Shown here: positions 58,785 through 64,000 of the stretch, in pieces | How the letters are laid out: each line of letters starts with the position of its first letter | Position numbering within the stretch: the first letter of the stretch is position 1 | Position numbers and translations under genes: made by a program | The notes under the pieces: generated by a model | Database searches by the model: none | Told to the model about the DNA's origin: nothing | Seen by the model: only the letters and a program-made list of their open reading frames with translations | From: Volutella citrinella | Taxonomy: Eukaryota > Ascomycota > Sordariomycetes > Hypocreales > Nectriaceae | Assembly: GCA_034401135.1 (NCBI GenBank) | Contig: JAWZSP010000003.1 | Location: forward strand, 2,170,001-2,234,000 | DNA length: 64,000 nt | Reading direction: 5' to 3'

Positions 58785-61399
58785 CTAGTATCTAGGTCCT
58801 TGTCCGGGATACTGGTTCCAAGACGGCGGTGCCTGACCTTGTGGTTGGTCATAGGGAGCGCCGTAGGATGGTTGCTGATACGGCGGTTGGCCGTATCCTT
58901 CCCCCCCGTACCCAGCCGGAGGGCCCGGGGGCGGAGCTCCCCACTGTCCCGGGGGAGGGGCGCCGTAGGACGGTTGCGGGGGTGCGCCGTATGACTGCTG
59001 GGGAGGATAGTATCCCCCAGGAGGTTGCTGATAGCCGCCAGGAGGAGGCTGTTGATAACCACCAGGAGGAGGCTGTTGGAAGCCTCCGGAGGGTTGCTGC
59101 TGGTACCCATCATGCGAATCGTACGACGGGTTCCGCCCATAGTCGAAAGATGTCTGGCTGGGCGGTGCAGGAGTGGTGGAAAGGTAACCTGCGGCGGGAT
59201 CTCCGTCCTTACCGGCCATGGAGTTCATGTCTCGGTTGGCAACATGAGACCAAAGCGAGCCGGCGGGCTTGCCGTGGCCCCCATCAGTAAAGGCACCAAA
59301 GGTGCCGTGAGAATGGCCGCACCCGCCACCGCCGGCAGTGTCACCCAAGCCCCTGTGGTTGCTCTGGTCGATGATGTGGTTCTTGTGGTTCTTGACCGAC
59401 TCGGAGGACAAGAGGTGAGCAAGCTCGTGGCGGCGGGGATGCTCCTCCGACCACTTCTTGACGGTCTGGAACATCTGTTTTTGAATATCAATCCTATCGT
59501 CTCGGGCGGCAGGGTGGTGGAAGGCGCGGAGCACATCGTTGACAACCTCGTCGACTGAGACCCCGGGGTTCTCCCACGCATAAAGAACGCGACTGGTGTC
59601 TGTTAGCAACGCGTCCAGGACTGTGAACGACAAATGGTGGCTTACGGTACGACATATTGGAGAATCGTGGCTGCAATGCGGCCAGCGCAAGAGTTGAGAA
59701 TGTTGGTGAAGTGGTCCTTGGACAGCATAGAGTGCGTCGGGTCAGAGCATCGAGGGTTCTCCCAGGGCTCCAGTTGAGACCTGGCGCTCGCGCTGATGAT
59801 GCCCGAGGAGCCGTCCTTGAGCACCTTGGACACCTGCTTGATGATAGGTCGGATGAATGGTGCTAGAAGGCCGAGAATGAATGCCGTCAAGGTCTCGCTG
59901 ATCTTCTCCAGCAACTTCTCGAGGCCAGGGATCTTGGAGATGCCCCGGCTGATGGCTTTGACAATCTTGTCGCGGAATTGCAGGATAGGGTAAATCTGCC
60001 CAGACACCTTGACAGGGTCAAAGTTTGGGCTCATACCAGGCACAACGTTGGCATTGTCTCGGCTGCCATCGCGGCTCAGGTCACGGCTGGCGGCGCGATC
60101 GTTTTGCTGCTGCTGGGCATCGGATGCCGCCTTCAGGGAGTTTGCCTCGGCAGCAAAGTCGCCACCAACTCCGGGAAGCTTGCCAAGGAGGGAGATGAAA
60201 TCATTAGAAGCCGACGAGGACGAGGATCCGAAGCCGAGAAAGCCACGGTCGGTGGTGGTGGTAGGGGCCGACCTCTTGGTCTCGGCATTCTCCAGCACAA
60301 CATCAACTTGCTCAACTTCTGACTGGGTAAAGTGATCGGTGGCCTCTCCGATGACCGAGTGAAGGAAATCAACAGCGCCGAAGGTGCCGGTGACGAGAGG
60401 GAAGACACGCTTGCCGTTCAGGTTGATCTCGGTCTGCGAGCCGCAGTGGGGGAAGACGCTGTGGTGGCCGAGTTCGCGAAGCGCAAGCTCACAGTAGTTG
60501 CTGTGGGCACTGAAGTCCTCCATGCAGTGAAGGGCTTGACCAAGGCATCGCAGTGCCTCGCACAGGTCTTCGTCTCTGCCCTTGCGACCGCCGCTTGTGT
60601 AAAGTCGGCCGAAGTGTATGCTTCTGGCAAAGCTGAAGCGCAGATACCCAGAGCTGGTGGCCCATCGCCCCGTTTCGTTTGCTATGTAGTTCTTCATGCC
60701 GGTTCTGGGATCGACCTCGACCTCGATTGGATCTACAGCCCCGCGTAATCTTTTGTCAAACTTTTGGGCATCAACGCCATCCGCATAGCCGAGGGGGTTG
60801 TCGATGTGCTCTTCAGCGCGGTAGACACCGAGGCGATCAGCGGTGACCTCGAATTCTTCGGTCGCGTATCCATGTGCCATGAAAGAGAGTACCCATACCT
60901 AGCAGACGAGGTCAATAGAGCCGCGGACTCGCACAAGGGAAGGGGGTCATACCAGGATGCGAATCGTCTCGGCGTTGACGCCCTTGAGGGTGCCAACATC
61001 GACAGCCTGAGAGTAGTCGCGAAGCCAATTGCCAAAGTAAACTCGCTTGATGAGCATAGAACTCCATTTTTTGCCACCTAGGAAAGCGATAGTCTCGAGG
61101 ATGTCTTCGATATCTGCAAAGGATGTGTTAGTAGAGCTGCGGCAAGGAGGACTAGTGGGAATGGAGGGGTTCAAAACGCACCTCCATGGCGCCAATTATG
61201 GCCCTCGACCTGGCAGCGAAGCGCATTAGCAATCAAGCATCCCAGCGGCTTTAATCAGTGGTGAGTATAAGAGCTGGCGCACCTGGGAGATGGAGGGAAT
61301 ATTTCCAGCGCCGAAAGCTTCGGCCTTGCCTGGCAGCAGGATGAGGCATACTGCAAAGAGCAGCAGCCAAGAACCCCGCGGCACCTGGAATGACGGCAT
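58785..61399 (-). CDS. het-c: Heterokaryon incompatibility protein HET-C
   Basis: Five exons, 61399-61283, 61209-61182 (only 28 nt), 61113-60953, 60898-59646 and 59592-58785, give 788 aa. A signal peptide (SWLLLFAVCLILLPGKAEA) precedes FGAGNIPSISQVEGHNWRHGDIED, whose central part is supplied by the micro-exon. Conserved blocks follow: LIKRVYFGNWLRDYSQAVDV, GYATEEFEVT, GQALHCMEDFSAHSNYCELA and EATDHFTQSEVEQVD. The C terminus (about 670-788) is Gly/Pro/Gln/Tyr-rich, with PPPGGYQQ-type repeats. In Neurospora the het-c alleles decide whether two strains can fuse stably. Their specificity lies in a short variable stretch, which by position should fall near residues 190-240 here. Many ascomycetes carry the gene without proven incompatibility function. 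All exons join in frame and I see no break. Confidence 0.94.
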
Positions 61400-64000
61400 T
61401 GGATGCTGCACTGCAGGGGGTGGGGTGTGTTCTGCGGTATGGGCTCCAGGTAATTACTGATTGCTGATCGGGCAGTCCAGGCGGGACAGGATCGGGCGCG
61501 AGCCAGAGAGAAAGCAATTATCTGCCTGTAAGCGAAGAAGAGCAGAGGTGAGGAGATTCGAGGTGAGACGAAATAATCAGGGCAGGTATCAGCAAAGAAA
61601 ACGGGCTGAGGCGGGGGGGTGCCGAGCCAAGCCTTATGAGAGTGCCGAGCCGAGAGGTAAGAATCTACTACGTAGAGCCTAGAGGGGCCATTGGCGGCCC
61701 ACGAGTTGCCACATGATGACGGCTTTATTAGTGCGGCTGGGTGGTTACTCCCATCACTGTAGGTGGTGGCGCATGCAGCTTGTAGCTGAGGGAGCTCCTG
61801 TGGCTCGGCAGCTCCAGCATCCGCGCCCTGCAGCTCACTGAAGATTACTTGGGCGCATTGTAGGACCCCTCAGAGAGGCCGCCCGCCTTACACATGGAGG
61901 GAAAGGGCAGCCCCGCACAACCGCGATAGCAACAACCTGGACCTATTACTTTATTCCTGCACTGATGAGGAATGTACTTGCTCAGTTACGTGAGCACGAG
62001 AGGATCTGCATTTCTCTGCCCAGCGTCAAGTACTCTAGAATCAGGATTCATGGAGGGACGCAAGATGATGGTGGCATCTGGATAGGAATTAGGTACCTTC
62101 TGTGGACCCAGAACAGGGGTTGGTGGTCGTGACATCGTGACATCGACCCCGATATTTGGCGCGAAATCGGAAACATGCAGCAACCACCTCGAGTGCCAAC
62201 GCCTAGTGTCGCGTTTTGTGCCGTCACATGCGTTGAGGCGGTGGGCATTTATCTTTTGGTGGCCACCCTCATTAGGGCTGAGAGCCAAGAAACTCGCCGG
62301 GGGTGGCCAAACCCGTCGCAAGACTCGCTGTTGTGCCTCGATTTAGTCATCCTATGATGCCAGCTTGGCCAGTCAACTCGATGGCTGTGAATGGCCATTG
62401 ATCTGCGCTGGCCCTTGTGTTCTATTGAATGATTCGGGGCCTTACCTTACGTAGTGAGGCTGGACAGGGGCAGGGCAGTGGCGATGGTTGTTCACTTATT
62501 GCTATTCTATGACTTCAGAGGGGCTTGCAAGGCTGAAATCCAACATGCGGCATGTGAATCCGCCTGGTTAGTGTGCCTCTGGAGGTCTTACAGATGGAAA
62601 CATTTGAGAGATAAGACCAGAGACATGTTCTGGTGGACCTCTGTTGTTTCGGTAATTTTAGCTATTTCCAACGGCCCACTAGGAGATCTCTGCCTTGTGC
62701 AGGTACGCATTCAAAAGAGCGCTAGACTCTGATGAGGCCTCGTAGCAAGTGCTTCGCACAGTGCAGTCCATCTATGAGGCGAAGGACTATTTGATCGCGT
62801 GTCCGATATAGAGCGATGATATTGGGCATGCAAGAACCTGATACTGTTGACCATTTAGACGGCTATCGGTGACGCAGGCCAGTAGCCACCAGTCTCACCA
62901 CATGATCTACCAAAGAATCATCTCCATTGCATGGCTGGCCACAACATCATCAAGATGGGCTGGTGTCGATGCGACGGCGCTTGTTGCGATCCCGTCCTAG
63001 GCTTATTTCTATCTGGGCCAATGAGCACACAGTGACAATATTAATATCGAGATTTGACTCTCCGTTGCTTCCGAAGGCTGCCAGCCATGCCTCCAGGTAC
63101 ATCTGCTGGGCACATCCAGGCACTAAAATAATCTGAATCCTGAATGCTTCAATTCAGCATCAAGCAATGAGTCCCATGGTATCTGCCGGAACTAGCGGGA
63201 AGAGATTAACCAAGCTGACAGAGACAAGATGGCAAACGTCTGATTGACTGGCAGGAAAGAAAATCGGCCTGAGAATAGTGAGATGTGGCGTGTTTGACCC
63301 CTCGGCGTCAGTGATAGTGCGGCGGCAGCCAGCAGATGATGCATGTGCGTGCACGGGCCCGAACTCTGGGCGCAGCTAATGAATGCCCTGGGCTGCTTGC
63401 CTGGGATACGGAGCGATACGCCAGCATCGTGGCTTAGGTTGTGAAGCATCATCAATTTGTCCGGCCATCCACACGTCCCCCTCTCAATCTTGCAAAGCTG
63501 CTGCCTTGTGGTCTGATGCGGTGCTAAGGACCCTTGCCACGCAAGTTCAGCGTGGGAGATTGGACATTGCTGTCCCGCCCTTGATGCTTCGTCCAGCTGC
63601 GTGAGCTCGTTGGTGGCCCAGCTGAGGCGAGGCGCAACGGCCCCGTTCGGATCGATAGCAGCCGTCTGGGGCCACCAGGGGCCTTGCCGCCTTGGTGAGA
63701 AGGTACCCAACTTACGCCGCAAGTTGGCCGCAGCCCGCGGCCATGCGGCACCTCCACTGGCATGAGCACTGTCACTGACACCGACACGGCGCCGCCCGAC
63801 TCGTCCCGATCCATTCGCAGCTGCACGGCTTTCAATTGATGCCTGGACGCAGTCAATCACAGCAACTGGTACGCGCGAGGAGCCAGACCGCTATCCCACT
63901 GCCCCTCCAAAGTCCCGGGCCTCCCCCGTTGTGCTTCCCGTTATGTTCCCCCCGAACGCATTGGCGAGCAGCCCCTGAGCGGGGAGACCACCAATCACTG
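61400..64000. other. Intergenic region upstream of HET-C, to window end
   Basis: About 2.6 kb without a supportable gene. The first several hundred bases are the het-c promoter and leader. The largest frame (63192-63860 -, 222 codons) has random-looking composition and no domain. TACTACGTAGAGC near 61668-61680 and CTTACGTAG near 62447 resemble the TACGTAG units seen in the FET3-FTR1 promoter. Confidence 0.5.

Noticed and set aside
63192..63860. 222-codon minus-strand frame near the window end
   Set aside because: Ala/Arg/Ser-rich with scattered Cys, no domain or leader. Probably chance in GC-rich DNA.

Overview
The window looks like nuclear DNA of a filamentous ascomycete (Pezizomycotina, most likely Sordariomycetes). 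The genes are separated by long intergenic regions. Their introns are short, 51-226 nt, usually with GTRNGT-type donors, and several carry a CTAA-type branch site shortly before the acceptor. The gene set is typical of that group: HET-C, a pyr4/pyrG-type OMP decarboxylase with a large acidic insertion, dynactin p150, a Zn2Cys6 regulator and a FET3/FTR1 pair. A narrower guess (Hypocreales-like) is only inference. I recognise no transposon, rRNA, CRISPR array or convincing tRNA.

Layout: 18 protein genes are supported. 1-13 kb: a Tcp11/Sok1-family gene (-), then a gene desert of about 9.7 kb, then the small four-exon gene KSH1 (-), which no single ORF shows. 13.4-29.2 kb: five genes all on + (TAF13, an EamA/SLC35-like transporter, RVB1, an HMG-box regulator, dynactin p150). 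29.8-38.3 kb: three genes on - (SRP19/Sec65, a six-exon CCCH zinc-finger protein, a five-exon Zn2Cys6 regulator). 39.3-46.8 kb: a small secreted protein (+), OMP decarboxylase (-) and phosphatidylinositol synthase (+). 47.4-53.9 kb: FET3 (-) and FTR1 (+), divergent across a 3 kb shared promoter. 54.0-61.4 kb: a BTB-like protein (-), a probably mitochondrial PP2C phosphatase (+) and HET-C (-). The ends of the window, 1-970 and 61.4-64 kb, hold nothing I can call a gene.

The only group of genes that clearly works together is FET3 plus FTR1: a plasma-membrane ferroxidase and its iron permease, the high-affinity reductive iron uptake system. Four exact ATCWGATAA sites, the sequence bound by SRE/SreA-type GATA repressors, lie in their shared intergenic region. 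Two overlap in tandem about 1.07 kb upstream of FET3, and two lie 131-173 bp upstream of FTR1. Most other genes are housekeeping functions with no evident link to one another. I did not find a clear new multi-gene system. The items most worth following up are the iron promoter, the unexplained 9.7 kb desert, a start-codon-only exon in KSH1, a probable GC-AG intron, a 28-nt micro-exon in HET-C and an unrecognised small secreted protein.

All spliced models were assembled by eye from reading frame, splice consensus and family conservation. Exon coordinates are given in each entry. Total lengths were checked to be multiples of three.
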